The notes under the pieces: generated by a model | Databases searched by the model: none | What the model saw: only the letters and a program-made list of their open reading frames with translations | What the model was told of the DNA's origin: nothing | Made by a program: the position numbers and the translations under genes | Shown: one piece after another, positions 1-6,752 of the stretch | Position numbering within the stretch: position 1 is the stretch's first letter | How the letters are laid out: every line of letters begins with the position of its first letter | NCBI GenBank assembly: GCA_009919985.1 | Contig: RGAX01000068.1 | Location: forward strand, 1 to 12,480 | Direction of reading: 5' to 3' | DNA from: Opitutaceae bacterium | Lineage (GTDB): Bacteria; Verrucomicrobiota; Verrucomicrobiia; Opitutales; Opitutaceae | DNA: 12,480 nt

Positions 1-2
1 AC

Positions 3-752
3 GCAGCCGAAGCTTCCGCCAAAAAAGCCGCTGAAGATCAGCGTATCGACGGCCTCTATCAAATCAAGGTGGCGACGCTCTCGCCCGAGCGCCAGGTGTG
101 GGAAAAAACGTTGCAGGAAAATCTTGGTAACGGTTTCTACCTCCCAATCCACAAACGCGATTTCGTCAAAGGAACCTCCTCGGCATGGGATTTTGTCGTC
201 GACGACCCCAAGCTTCCGTACGTGCTTTTGATCGGCGACTCCGTCTCGCGCGGCTATACTCTCTCCGTCCGCGCCGCCCTCGCCGGAAAAGCCAACGTTC
301 ACCGTGCTCCAGAAAACTGCGGCCCTACCGCTAATGGTCTTAAGAAATTAGAAACCTGGCTCGCCTCCGCCGGCCCTGTTAAATGGGACGTTATTCACTT
401 TAACTTCGGTATCCACGACCGCGCCACTCCGCTCGCTGACTACGAAAAACGCCTCATTCAAATTATCACCCGTCTACAGTTAACTGGTGCCAAGCTCATC
501 TGGGCCAGCACCACTCCCATCCCCGACGACCTTGAGAAAAAGCAAACCGCCTCATCTATTGTGGAACACAACCAGACGGCTGCGGCGGTAATGAAGCTAC
601 TCAGCGTGGCCACCGATGATCTTTTTACTGCAATCACACCGAACTTGGCCGCAATGCAGAATCCAAACGACGTACACTTTAACGCCAAGGGCTATGATTT
701 TCTTGGCGGCGTTGTGGCCAAATCCATTGAAGCGCAATTACCGAAACATTGA
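3..752 (+). CDS. SGNH/GDSL-family hydrolase, C-terminal part (5' end outside the window)
   Basis: The reading frame is open from the left edge (first full codon at 3) to TGA at 750-752, so the gene starts upstream. A GTG at 69 lies inside an uninterrupted frame and is probably not the start. The first 20 or so residues are Ala/Lys/Glu-rich and look like a linker from a preceding domain or signal region. The SGNH blocks are visible: GDSVSRGY with the nucleophile Ser at 240-242, an NCGPT Gly block, FNFGIHD in place of the usual GxND block, and DVHFNAKGY with the catalytic Asp (669-671) and His (675-677). Such enzymes are serine esterases that often remove acyl groups from sugars. The substrate cannot be read from the sequence. 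The His in place of block-III Asn seems typical of this environmental subgroup, from memory. The gene precedes the GH43-like gene on the same strand, which suggests a polysaccharide role. Confidence 0.88.
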   Translation, partial: AAEASAKKAAEDQRIDGLYQIKVATLSPERQVWEKTLQENLGNGFYLPIHKRDFVKGTSSAWDFVVDDPKLPYVLLIGDSVSRGYTLSVRAALAGKANVHRAPENCGPTANGLKKLETWLASAGPVKWDVIHFNFGIHDRATPLADYEKRLIQIITRLQLTGAKLIWASTTPIPDDLEKKQTASSIVEHNQTAAAVMKLLSVATDDLFTAITPNLAAMQNPNDVHFNAKGYDFLGGVVAKSIEAQLPKH

Positions 753-823
753 ACCATGATCCTAATGACTTCTGTAGCGTGACTCGCGCAATACTTAGTG
801 AACCGGACCTGTCGATTTATCCA

Positions 824-839
824 CATGTTGGCCAACATG
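824..839. promoter_or_regulatory. Perfect 16-base palindrome, possible operator
   Basis: CATGTTGGCCAACATG equals its own reverse complement, with no spacer. It lies 72 bases after the SGNH hydrolase stop and about 170 bases before the GH43-like start. A dimeric transcription factor of LacI, GntR or similar type could bind such a site. No regulator gene is in the window, and the symmetry does not extend past the 16 bases. With equal base frequencies a perfect 16-mer palindrome is expected at about 1 in 65,536 positions, so chance is not excluded. Confidence 0.3.
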
Positions 840-942
840 GACCACAATCCAAAACGGAGATCCGGAGCAAGCAGATGCGCACCCCACGATGTCCGACGTT
901 CTCTGCGACCCTGCCATCGGAATGGTCGATCGGTATTAGTTT

Positions 943-990
943 ATGAAAGCGCTCATCACTCTTCTCATGGGCATTACAGTCACTGCATGA
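943..990 (+). pseudogene. Interrupted signal-peptide reading frame upstream of the GH43-like gene
   Basis: ATG at 943 opens a 15-codon frame, MKALITLLMGITVTA, ended by TGA at 988-990. The peptide has a Lys in the n-region and a hydrophobic core, as in a secretion signal. The same frame continues after TGA as AKDIRS and runs directly into the ATG of the next gene at 1009. If TGA were a sense codon the sequence would make a normal A-x-A cleavage site. The simplest reading is the 5' remnant of a decayed secreted-protein gene. A short leader peptide coupled to translation of the GH43-like gene is the alternative. There is no Shine-Dalgarno sequence before the ATG. Confidence 0.4.
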
Positions 991-1008
991 GCAAAAGACA
1001 TCCGCTCG

Positions 1009-2679
1009 ATGAAACACTTCATAGCTCTCAGCGTTTTCCTCCTCACTCCGTTGGCCGCGCTCCACGCCGCTAACCCCGTTTGGGGCGATCAGGGCGATGG
1101 CACTTATCGCAATCCCATTTTGTGGGCGGATTACAACAACCCGTGCGTGTTCAAGGCAGGCGATATTTTCTATCTAACCTGCGCCTCGCATCACTTCATG
1201 GGCATGCCGCTGCTTGCGTCGAAAGACCTTGTGAACTGGACGCATGCAGGCCGCATCTATTCGCGCCTCGGCGCAGTTCATGCGGACTTCACTTTCCCTG
1301 GCAAGGCGTGTTCCGCTGGATCGCAGGATGGCGAAGTGGGGTTCTTTCGCGGCACGTATTACATGTTCAACTGGAGTACGAAATACCGGGGCTTTATCTG
1401 CAAGGCTACTGCGCCAGAAGGTCCGTGGAGCCAGCCGGTGAGACTTTCGGAGAATATCGTGGGCGACTTCGAAGACCCTTGTCCGTTTTGGGATGATGAT
1501 GGCAAAGGCTATTTGTTTCTGGTGGGCAATCCGGGGGCGCTGCGGATCTATCGCTTGAACGACACCTTCGATGCCATCGTGGACCAAGGCACCATCTTGA
1601 TTGACGACATCCCGCCGAAGGGGCCGCAGGTATTCAAGCGCAACGGCTTCTATTATATCTCTGTCGCTTCCACCGGTAAGAACAAAGACAAAGCGCAATA
1701 CGTCTATCGCTCCAAGTCGCTTTACGGTCCCTATGAGAGCCGAAGGATCTTTCACGCAGGCAAGGCCGACATCAATGCCGCGCAGGGATCGCTAATCGAA
1801 GTCAGCGGCGACCGCTGGGCCTTCCTGCATCACGACTACAATCTCTTCGCCCCCTATGGCCGACGTCTCTATCTTGAGCCTGCGGGCTGGACGGCTGACG
1901 GATGGCCATGGATCGGCCTTGATGCTGAGGGTGATGGAATCGGCAAACCTGTGGGCCTCAGCGAGCCCTACGCCAAGCCCGCGCTGCCGATTCAACCCAT
2001 CAACGCGGCGGATCCTTCCGATGAGTTTGATGCGACCACGCTCGGCGGCCAATGGGCTTGGAACCACGACCCCGACGACTCGCGCTGGTCGCTCACCGCG
2101 AGGCCGGGACATCTTCGATTGACGGCGCGGCATCTGGACACCCAAGGCGGTGTTTCCCAGTTTGGCCGAACGAAGGTCACCTATCGCGAGGGCCATCTTC
2201 TTTTTGCCTACAACACGATCGTACAGCGACTCTACGGAGCCATGTCCGACATCGTCACGAAGCTCGACACCGCGAGCATGATAGATGGCCAATGCGCCGG
2301 ACTCTGCACGATGATCGACGACTACACGTGGATCGGAGTCGCCAAAGAGGGCGGCACCAAACGCATCCGCTTTGCCAAAGGCACCGCCACTTCCGGACCG
2401 GGCGCGTTCACCGATGGTCCCGAACTCAAACAAGACACCCTTTGGTTGAAGCTCGAGCACCGTCTCTACAAAGGCACGATGTTTTACAGCCTCGACGGTG
2501 AACACTACGAGCCGCTGGGTGATCTCGACTATCCCTATCGCACCGCGTGGTATGAGGGCACTAAGATTGGCCTGTTCTCCTACAACCTATCATCTTCAGC
2601 AGAAGGCGGTCACGCGGACTTCGATTTCTTCCACCAGAGGCACGATGGGCCAAAAACAGCCCGCACAGAATCACGTTAA
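1009..2679 (+). CDS. Secreted GH43-like protein with C-terminal concanavalin-like domain; catalytic residues substituted
   Basis: This 556-residue protein has a signal peptide at residues 1-20 (cleavage after LHA), a five-bladed GH43 propeller at about 22-330, and a beta-xylosidase C-terminal (GH43_C2-like) sandwich at about 337-545. Typical features of the xylosidase/arabinofuranosidase branch are present: GDGTYRNPILWADY near the start, SKDLVNW, EDPCPFWDDDGKGYL and KRNGFYYI. However, the expected base Asp in the ADYxDP motif is Asn44. The general-acid Glu before GP in the xEGP motif is Lys204. The His of the usual HQG motif is Ala258. Only the pKa-modulating Asp (Asp156) is kept. These assignments come from remembered family motifs. 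The protein could be a carbohydrate-binding pseudoenzyme or use other residues. The ATG at 1009 is chosen because it gives a well-formed signal peptide. ThuA follows after 41 bases, probably in one transcript. Confidence 0.88.
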   Translation: MKHFIALSVFLLTPLAALHAANPVWGDQGDGTYRNPILWADYNNPCVFKAGDIFYLTCASHHFMGMPLLASKDLVNWTHAGRIYSRLGAVHADFTFPGKACSAGSQDGEVGFFRGTYYMFNWSTKYRGFICKATAPEGPWSQPVRLSENIVGDFEDPCPFWDDDGKGYLFLVGNPGALRIYRLNDTFDAIVDQGTILIDDIPPKGPQVFKRNGFYYISVASTGKNKDKAQYVYRSKSLYGPYESRRIFHAGKADINAAQGSLIEVSGDRWAFLHHDYNLFAPYGRRLYLEPAGWTADGWPWIGLDAEGDGIGKPVGLSEPYAKPALPIQPINAADPSDEFDATTLGGQWAWNHDPDDSRWSLTARPGHLRLTARHLDTQGGVSQFGRTKVTYREGHLLFAYNTIVQRLYGAMSDIVTKLDTASMIDGQCAGLCTMIDDYTWIGVAKEGGTKRIRFAKGTATSGPGAFTDGPELKQDTLWLKLEHRLYKGTMFYSLDGEHYEPLGDLDYPYRTAWYEGTKIGLFSYNLSSSAEGGHADFDFFHQRHDGPKTARTESR

Positions 2680-2720
2680 GTATTCTCCGGTCATCTCATC
2701 CGTTCACACGCCCCATTAAC

Positions 2721-3551
2721 ATGAAGCCTCTCATCCTCTCCCTATTCCTGCTCGCCAGCATCGCCCACAGTCATGAATCCGCAGCACCCGCGCCCAAGGG
2801 CACAGGATTGAAGGTGCTAGTCTACTCCAACTCCGGCTATTATCGTCACCCCGACACACCGAAGATCAATCGCTGGCTCGTGTTGCTCGGTCATGAGAAT
2901 GGCTTCGAGGTGGACGTGACCGAGCATTGGAAAGACTTGCGCGCTGAGGAACTCAGTCGCTACGACGTGCTCGTTCTGAATAACGCTAACGAACTCGACA
3001 AGGTGCTGCCCGAGCAGCAGCGCAAGTCTGTGGAAGAGTGGTTCACCGAGGGAGGCAAAGGTGTCGTGGGCCTGCACGCCGCGCTCGTGTATCAAACAAA
3101 ATGGCCTTGGCTGAATTCGCTCGCTGGTTGCGACTTCAATAGCGATTCCGACTTTAGCAAAGCCAAGGTCTCCATTGAGCCCGCTGCGAAAGATCATCCC
3201 TCCGTCAAAGGTCAACCTGCGGAGTTTTGGATCGAAGCCGATTGGACCAATCACGACCACGCCGTCACCGGCCAGCCCGGTTTCAACGTCCTCATGCGCG
3301 TGGATGAGACCACTTACACGCCTGTGCGTGATTACTTCAAAACCCGTAACGGCAAGCCCATGGGCGCGGATCATCCCATCGCCTGGACGCACGAAACCGC
3401 GACCGGCGGCCGCTTCTTCTACACCGAGTTCGGCCACGACCTGCGCTCCCTGAGCACGCCGTTCGCACGGCAGCATGTGCTCGAAGGCATCAAATGGGCC
3501 GCAAAGGTAAAGGTGATCTCTGCGAATCAAAAGCAGCTGATTGAACCTTGA
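2721..3551 (+). CDS. Secreted ThuA-like domain protein
   Basis: This 276-residue protein has a signal peptide (about residues 1-18, MKPLILSLFLLASIAHS) followed by a single ThuA fold (trehalose-utilization family, glutamine-amidotransferase-like) covering about residues 29-265. Family landmarks are visible: KVLVYSNSGYYRHPD at the start, YDVLVLNNAN, GGKGVVGLHAA, the KDHPSVKG stretch, DHPIAWTHE, GGRFFYTEFGHD and a final EGIKWAAKV helix. ThuA domains of planctomycete and verrucomicrobial secreted proteins are usually tied to sugar catabolism, but their reaction is not firmly known. The gene follows the GH43-like gene closely and shares its strand, so a joint extracytoplasmic role on the same glycan is likely. 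No Shine-Dalgarno sequence is seen. The start gives a clean signal peptide and is well supported. Confidence 0.88.
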   Translation: MKPLILSLFLLASIAHSHESAAPAPKGTGLKVLVYSNSGYYRHPDTPKINRWLVLLGHENGFEVDVTEHWKDLRAEELSRYDVLVLNNANELDKVLPEQQRKSVEEWFTEGGKGVVGLHAALVYQTKWPWLNSLAGCDFNSDSDFSKAKVSIEPAAKDHPSVKGQPAEFWIEADWTNHDHAVTGQPGFNVLMRVDETTYTPVRDYFKTRNGKPMGADHPIAWTHETATGGRFFYTEFGHDLRSLSTPFARQHVLEGIKWAAKVKVISANQKQLIEP

Positions 3552-3720
3552 AACGCAGCACCCGCCGCAACCCTCCCTGCTGCTCCTTGCACTGGCCGCG
3601 CTGCACGCCGCTGATATCGTAAGACTCATCGGTCCTATCTTGGTCGCGGATAAAATGCCAGCGCGCGTCGCGCCACGACGCGTTGCCCGTGGTGTCCCCA
3701 AACTCGCTTTGACCCAATAG
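3548..3720 (+). pseudogene. Frameshifted signal-peptide remnant after the ThuA gene
   Basis: A TTG at 3548, overlapping the ThuA stop, opens a frame reading (M)KRSTRRN, a typical positively charged n-region. The matching hydrophobic core, LLLLALAALHAAD, lies in another frame at 3577-3615. A small indel at about 3572-3577 would join them into a classic secretion signal. The core frame stays open to TAG at 3718-3720 but gives no recognisable domain. Bases 3593-3614 match the end of the GH43 gene's signal-peptide region (1052-1073) at 20 of 22 positions. This looks like the 5' end of a secreted-protein gene whose body has been lost. A small secreted peptide started at TTG 3541 is less likely. 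Confidence 0.42.
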
Positions 3721-3828
3721 GGTTTGGTCCTGTATTGTTATTTTCTCGAAGATGGGATCTTCCCGATGTCGGCAGGGTTGGAGTGGAGCGATGATTTATC
3801 GACAGATTAAGATTCGGCCGCGGGATTT
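3552..3828. other. Convergent intergenic region
   Basis: This 277-base stretch separates the plus-strand block from the end of the minus-strand series. Besides the signal-peptide remnant it holds an inverted repeat at 3748-3762 (GAAGAT-GGG-ATCTTC) and a weak ACCC/GGGT pair around 3713-3724. Neither has a T-run directly after the stem on either strand, so I do not call an intrinsic terminator. No complete gene is seen. Confidence 0.55.
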
Positions 3829-5610
3829 TTACGGGATCAACTTTTGGCGTTGGAGGAATGCCTTGATGCGTTTTGGAGCTTGGTCTTTCCATTCGGGTAG
3901 GGTGAAGCCGTGGCCACCTCCTGGCATGGGTACAAATTCGCAATCATTGTCGGTCGCACGAAGTTTTGCATCGAGCGCAACGGCGTATTTAAACGGCACG
4001 ATGGTGTCGGCGTCGCCGTGGAAAAGCAGCGTGGGCGGCATCTTTGCGTCGAGGTGTTGCTGGGGGGAGTAGGCGTCAGGGTTGGGCCCGAAACGCTCCG
4101 CGCGTTGGCCGGTGGCGACGGAGCTGTCACAGGCTGGACTCATCAAGATGAGGGCGGCTGGTTTTTGGAGCGGGGCTTCGGCGGGATCGCCGCTGAGGGG
4201 TGTCGCGGTGATTGCGGTCCAGAGCGCGAGGTGGCCACCAGCGGAGGAGCCGCTGACGACGAGTTTCGCCGGATCGAGTCCTAGTTCGGCGGCGTGCTCC
4301 TGCAACCAGCGGACGGCGGCGCGGGCGTCGGCGACGCATGCGGTGGCATCGGTGGGGAAACGTTCTTTCACGCGGTAGTCGGCGGCGATGCCGATAAGAC
4401 CGAGTTGGGCGGCATTTTTGGCCCAGCCGACGGCTTGGGTGGGAACACCGTGGGTGAAGCCGCCGCCGAAGAAATGAATCAGCGCGGGGCGTTTGTCTTG
4501 GGCCGTCCAACCGGCGGGTTTGAAGACGAAGAGCCGCATGGGCGCGGAAGCGCCGGTGCGGTAGAAATGGGTTTCAGCGCCGGGTAAACTCGTGGGCGTG
4601 GCGGGTGGTTGGGCAGCGAGCGGGGCGCGTTCGTCGGGGAGTTTTTCCTGCGCGGTGAGCGTGGCGCCGGTGAGGGCGAGGGCGGCGAGGAGGGCGTGGG
4701 CGGTGGCGTCCGTGTAACGGTCGCTGGTGGGGCCGGCGAAGTGGGGCGTGAGGAAGACATTGGGCAAGCCGCGCAGTGGGTGATCGGGCGCGAGGGGCTC
4801 GTGGGCGAAGACATCGAGGCCGCAGAGGAGTTGTCCCTCGCGGGCGACGCGGATGAGGGCGGTTTCGTCGACGACGCCGCCGCGGCCGACGTTGATGAAG
4901 GCGGCGCCAGGCGGGAGTAGGCGAAGAAGTTTTTCGGTGACGATGCCGGCAGTTGCCGGGATGAGCGGTGCGAGCTCGATCAGGACGTCGCTGTGGCTGA
5001 AAAGGGATTCGAGTGACGGGGCGCGGCGGAGGTTGAATTCGCGTTCGTGGGTGGAGTCGACATCGGGCGCGAAGACGGAGACGTGGCAATTAAACGCGCG
5101 GATGAGCCGGATGAATTCGCGGGCGACGGGGCCGAAGCCGTGGATGCCGACGCGGCGTTCGAAGAGCGAGGCGGCATCAGTGAGGCCGTTTTTCCAAGCG
5201 CCTTGTTGGTGCATGCTGAGCGTCCAACGCGTCGAGCGCCGTAGGCATGCGAGGGTGTGCAAAAGAGCGCATTCTGCGACGACGCGGCTGATCGCGCCAC
5301 CCCAGTTGGTGACGAGCAGGCCGCGCTCTAGGTGAGCGTGCGTGACGAGGGTTTTGACCGAACCACTCAAGTAGCAGACGTAGCGCAGTCGTGGCGGCAG
5401 CGCGGTGGGCAATAGTGGCGTTTTCCAACACGTGAGGAGGATGGCAGGATCGGCTTCGGCAAGTTTTTCCGCGAAGGCGGCGGGGCTTAAATCAGTGGGG
5501 TCGAGTTGGCGGAAGTCGGGAAACAACGCGCGCAAGTCGGCGAGCAACGGCTCGGGAAAGAAGTGTTCGGCTTCGAACGGCGTGAGGACAGCTAGAAGAG
5601 ACGTAGACAT
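3829..5610 (-). CDS. Fusion protein: D-2-hydroxyacid dehydrogenase + alpha/beta-hydrolase (BD-FAE/acetylesterase-like)
   Basis: This is a 593-residue two-enzyme protein. The ATG at 5610 (MSTSLLAV) is chosen because the longer frame to 5697 overlaps manA and adds only low-complexity Ser-rich residues. Residues 1 to about 300 are an NAD-dependent D-2-hydroxyacid dehydrogenase. They contain the GIHGFGPVA nucleotide-binding motif and the catalytic Arg243 (NVGRGG), Glu271 (FAHEPL) and His290 (TPHFAGP). Residues about 322-593 are an esterase. It shows HFFGGGF (oxyanion hole, near 379), GSSAG with nucleophile Ser456, HGDADTIVP with Asp535, and GGGHGF with His567. Both active sites look intact. The junction, about residues 302-322, is signal-peptide-like and is listed separately. 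The gene is last in the minus-strand series, 19 bases after manA, and is preceded by a pyrimidine tract rather than a Shine-Dalgarno sequence. Likely roles are reduction or oxidation of a 2-oxo/2-hydroxy acid and deacylation of a sugar. The substrates are unknown. Confidence 0.87.
   Translation of the reverse strand: MSTSLLAVLTPFEAEHFFPEPLLADLRALFPDFRQLDPTDLSPAAFAEKLAEADPAILLTCWKTPLLPTALPPRLRYVCYLSGSVKTLVTHAHLERGLLVTNWGGAISRVVAECALLHTLACLRRSTRWTLSMHQQGAWKNGLTDAASLFERRVGIHGFGPVAREFIRLIRAFNCHVSVFAPDVDSTHEREFNLRRAPSLESLFSHSDVLIELAPLIPATAGIVTEKLLRLLPPGAAFINVGRGGVVDETALIRVAREGQLLCGLDVFAHEPLAPDHPLRGLPNVFLTPHFAGPTSDRYTDATAHALLAALALTGATLTAQEKLPDERAPLAAQPPATPTSLPGAETHFYRTGASAPMRLFVFKPAGWTAQDKRPALIHFFGGGFTHGVPTQAVGWAKNAAQLGLIGIAADYRVKERFPTDATACVADARAAVRWLQEHAAELGLDPAKLVVSGSSAGGHLALWTAITATPLSGDPAEAPLQKPAALILMSPACDSSVATGQRAERFGPNPDAYSPQQHLDAKMPPTLLFHGDADTIVPFKYAVALDAKLRATDNDCEFVPMPGGGHGFTLPEWKDQAPKRIKAFLQRQKLIP
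4647..4707 (-). other. Signal-peptide-like segment at the dehydrogenase-esterase junction
   Basis: The junction between the two enzyme parts reads ATAHALLAALALTGATLTAQ, followed by EKLPDERAP. It has a hydrophobic core, a small-residue ending before AQ, and then a Pro-rich linker. This resembles the secretion signal of related free-standing esterases. No ATG, GTG or TTG in frame precedes it closely, so the esterase has no start of its own. It could instead be the last dehydrogenase helix, which is also Ala/Leu-rich in this family. Confidence 0.4.
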
Positions 5611-5629
5611 GGAAAAAAGGGAAAAGACG

Positions 5630-6721
5630 TCAGGCTTTGGGCGAGAGACACTCGAGGAGCTCGAGCGTGGATGAAGGTTGGAGTTGCCAAGGACCAAGCG
5701 CGGCGGGGACGAAAAATTTATCGAAAGGATGGAGCGGGAGTGTCGTGGCGCCGGCGGTCAATGTGCCCGAGCCGGCGGTGACGATGCCGATGAAGCCCTC
5801 GGTTTCGTTGCGCTGGATCGGGCCGCGTACGTAGCTTTTGCGAATGCGAAAACACGAAGTGCGCTCCGGGCCAATGAGCGTGTCTTGAAACGAGTCGGGG
5901 CCGAGGGCGCGGGCGCGGCGCGGTGGGCAAAGAGCTTCGGCTAAGATGCGTTGGGCGGGCCAAGGGCTGAGATCGAAAATATCGAGGCAGAACTCAAGAC
6001 CACGGTCCATGAATCGCGCGCTTTCGGGTAGCGTGTAGCCTCCGCGTTCGAATTCGAAGCGTACAGCGAGATCGCTAGGCTCCATGATTTCGGCGAGGAG
6101 CAGGCCGGGGCCGAGCGCGTGCGGTACGCCGCCGGGAACGATGAACGTGTCGCCGACGTTGACAGGGATTTTGTCGAAGCACGCTTCGAGGGCGGCGAGG
6201 TCTTGCGTTTCGATCATGCGGCGCAGAGCGGCGCGGGTCGGTGGACGTTGGAAACCGAGATAGAGATAAGGCTCGTGAGGCAGATCGTCGCGAATCGCGA
6301 GGATATGGTAGGCCTCAGTCTTGCCGGAAGGTGCGTCGAGGTAGCGCTGCGCGAAGGCGGCGGTGGGATGGACTTGGAAATGTAGTCGGATCGAAGGATC
6401 GAGCAATTTGACGAGCACCTGCGGCGTGGGGCCGAAGCGGGCGACATGGGCGGCGCCGAGGTAGTTTTCCGGAGCGGCGGCCAGGACATCGGCAAAGTTG
6501 CGGGGCACAGGGTCCGAGCCGACGCAGACCGATGAAAGACCCTCGGTTAAGGTGGCTGCGTTCGGGTTGAGGGCGCGCGTGGTGGATGCGATCCAGTCTT
6601 CGGGAAAATGCGCATCGAGCGGCGCGGGCGTACCGGCGAGACGATCCAGCTCGCGGCCGCCTAGATAGGTGCGCCAGACACGATTGGGTGGGAGCCGGAG
6701 AATCTGAGCGGGTGGAGCCAT
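5630..6721 (-). CDS. manA: Type I mannose-6-phosphate isomerase (cupin, zinc-dependent)
   Basis: This enzyme interconverts mannose-6-phosphate and fructose-6-phosphate in the cytosol. The 363-residue protein has the type I cupin zinc ligands: Gln116 and His118 in FQVHP, Glu136 in KTEAYHIL, and His201 in PGGVPHALG. The conserved Arg221 lies in MEPSDLAVRF. The N-terminus, with NRVWRTYLGG and FPEDWIAST, marks the short bacterial subgroup often found in carbohydrate loci. Substrate drift is possible there. The ATG at 6721 is preferred; a TTG two codons earlier at 6727 is possible. It lies 31 bases after the TMTC-like gene and 19 bases before the fusion gene, on the same strand and probably the same transcript. 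Confidence 0.9.
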   Translation of the reverse strand: MAPPAQILRLPPNRVWRTYLGGRELDRLAGTPAPLDAHFPEDWIASTTRALNPNAATLTEGLSSVCVGSDPVPRNFADVLAAAPENYLGAAHVARFGPTPQVLVKLLDPSIRLHFQVHPTAAFAQRYLDAPSGKTEAYHILAIRDDLPHEPYLYLGFQRPPTRAALRRMIETQDLAALEACFDKIPVNVGDTFIVPGGVPHALGPGLLLAEIMEPSDLAVRFEFERGGYTLPESARFMDRGLEFCLDIFDLSPWPAQRILAEALCPPRRARALGPDSFQDTLIGPERTSCFRIRKSYVRGPIQRNETEGFIGIVTAGSGTLTAGATTLPLHPFDKFFVPAALGPWQLQPSSTLELLECLSPKA

Positions 6722-6752
6722 CGACAAAGAAACGTGAAAATAGGGATTGGGT

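Larger units (their letters stand above)
753..1008. other. Intergenic region between SGNH hydrolase and GH43-like gene
   Basis: This 256-base gap has no convincing complete gene. Short overlapping frames exist but show no domain-like composition or ribosome site. It contains a perfect 16-base palindrome at 824-839 and an interrupted signal-peptide reading frame at 943-990, each listed separately. No clear -35/-10 pair or intrinsic terminator was recognised. It probably carries the promoter for the GH43-ThuA pair. Confidence 0.6.

Noticed and set aside
941..958. Catabolite-responsive (cre/LacI-type) operator around TGAAAGCGCTCATC
   Set aside because: It matches the remembered consensus only in one half, and the same bases are explained by the signal-peptide codons MKALI.
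988..990. TGA recoding (selenocysteine or tryptophan) joining the upstream signal peptide to the GH43-like protein
   Set aside because: The GH43-like protein already has its own complete signal peptide, other genes here use TGA as a normal stop, and no stem-loop was evident after it.
749..1073. Short plus-strand frames in the gap before the GH43-like gene (from TTG 749 and from ATG 798) as genes
   Set aside because: They overlap each other in different frames, have no recognisable domain or ribosome site, and the second runs into the GH43-like coding region.
3490..3717. Minus-strand frame of 75 codons in the convergent gap
   Set aside because: Part of it looks protein-like (DARWHFIRDQDRTDES), but it overlaps the ThuA 3' end and the plus-strand signal-peptide remnant, and I recognise no family.
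3748..3762. Inverted repeat GAAGAT-GGG-ATCTTC between the converging gene blocks, as a terminator
   Set aside because: The stem is only six pairs, A/T-containing, and neither strand has a T-run directly after it. The T-rich stretch lies before it on the plus strand, which is the wrong side.
5611..5697. Longer start of the dehydrogenase-esterase gene at 5697
   Set aside because: The extra 29 residues are Ser/Pro-rich, overlap the manA 3' end and precede a canonical dehydrogenase N-terminus at MSTSLLAV.
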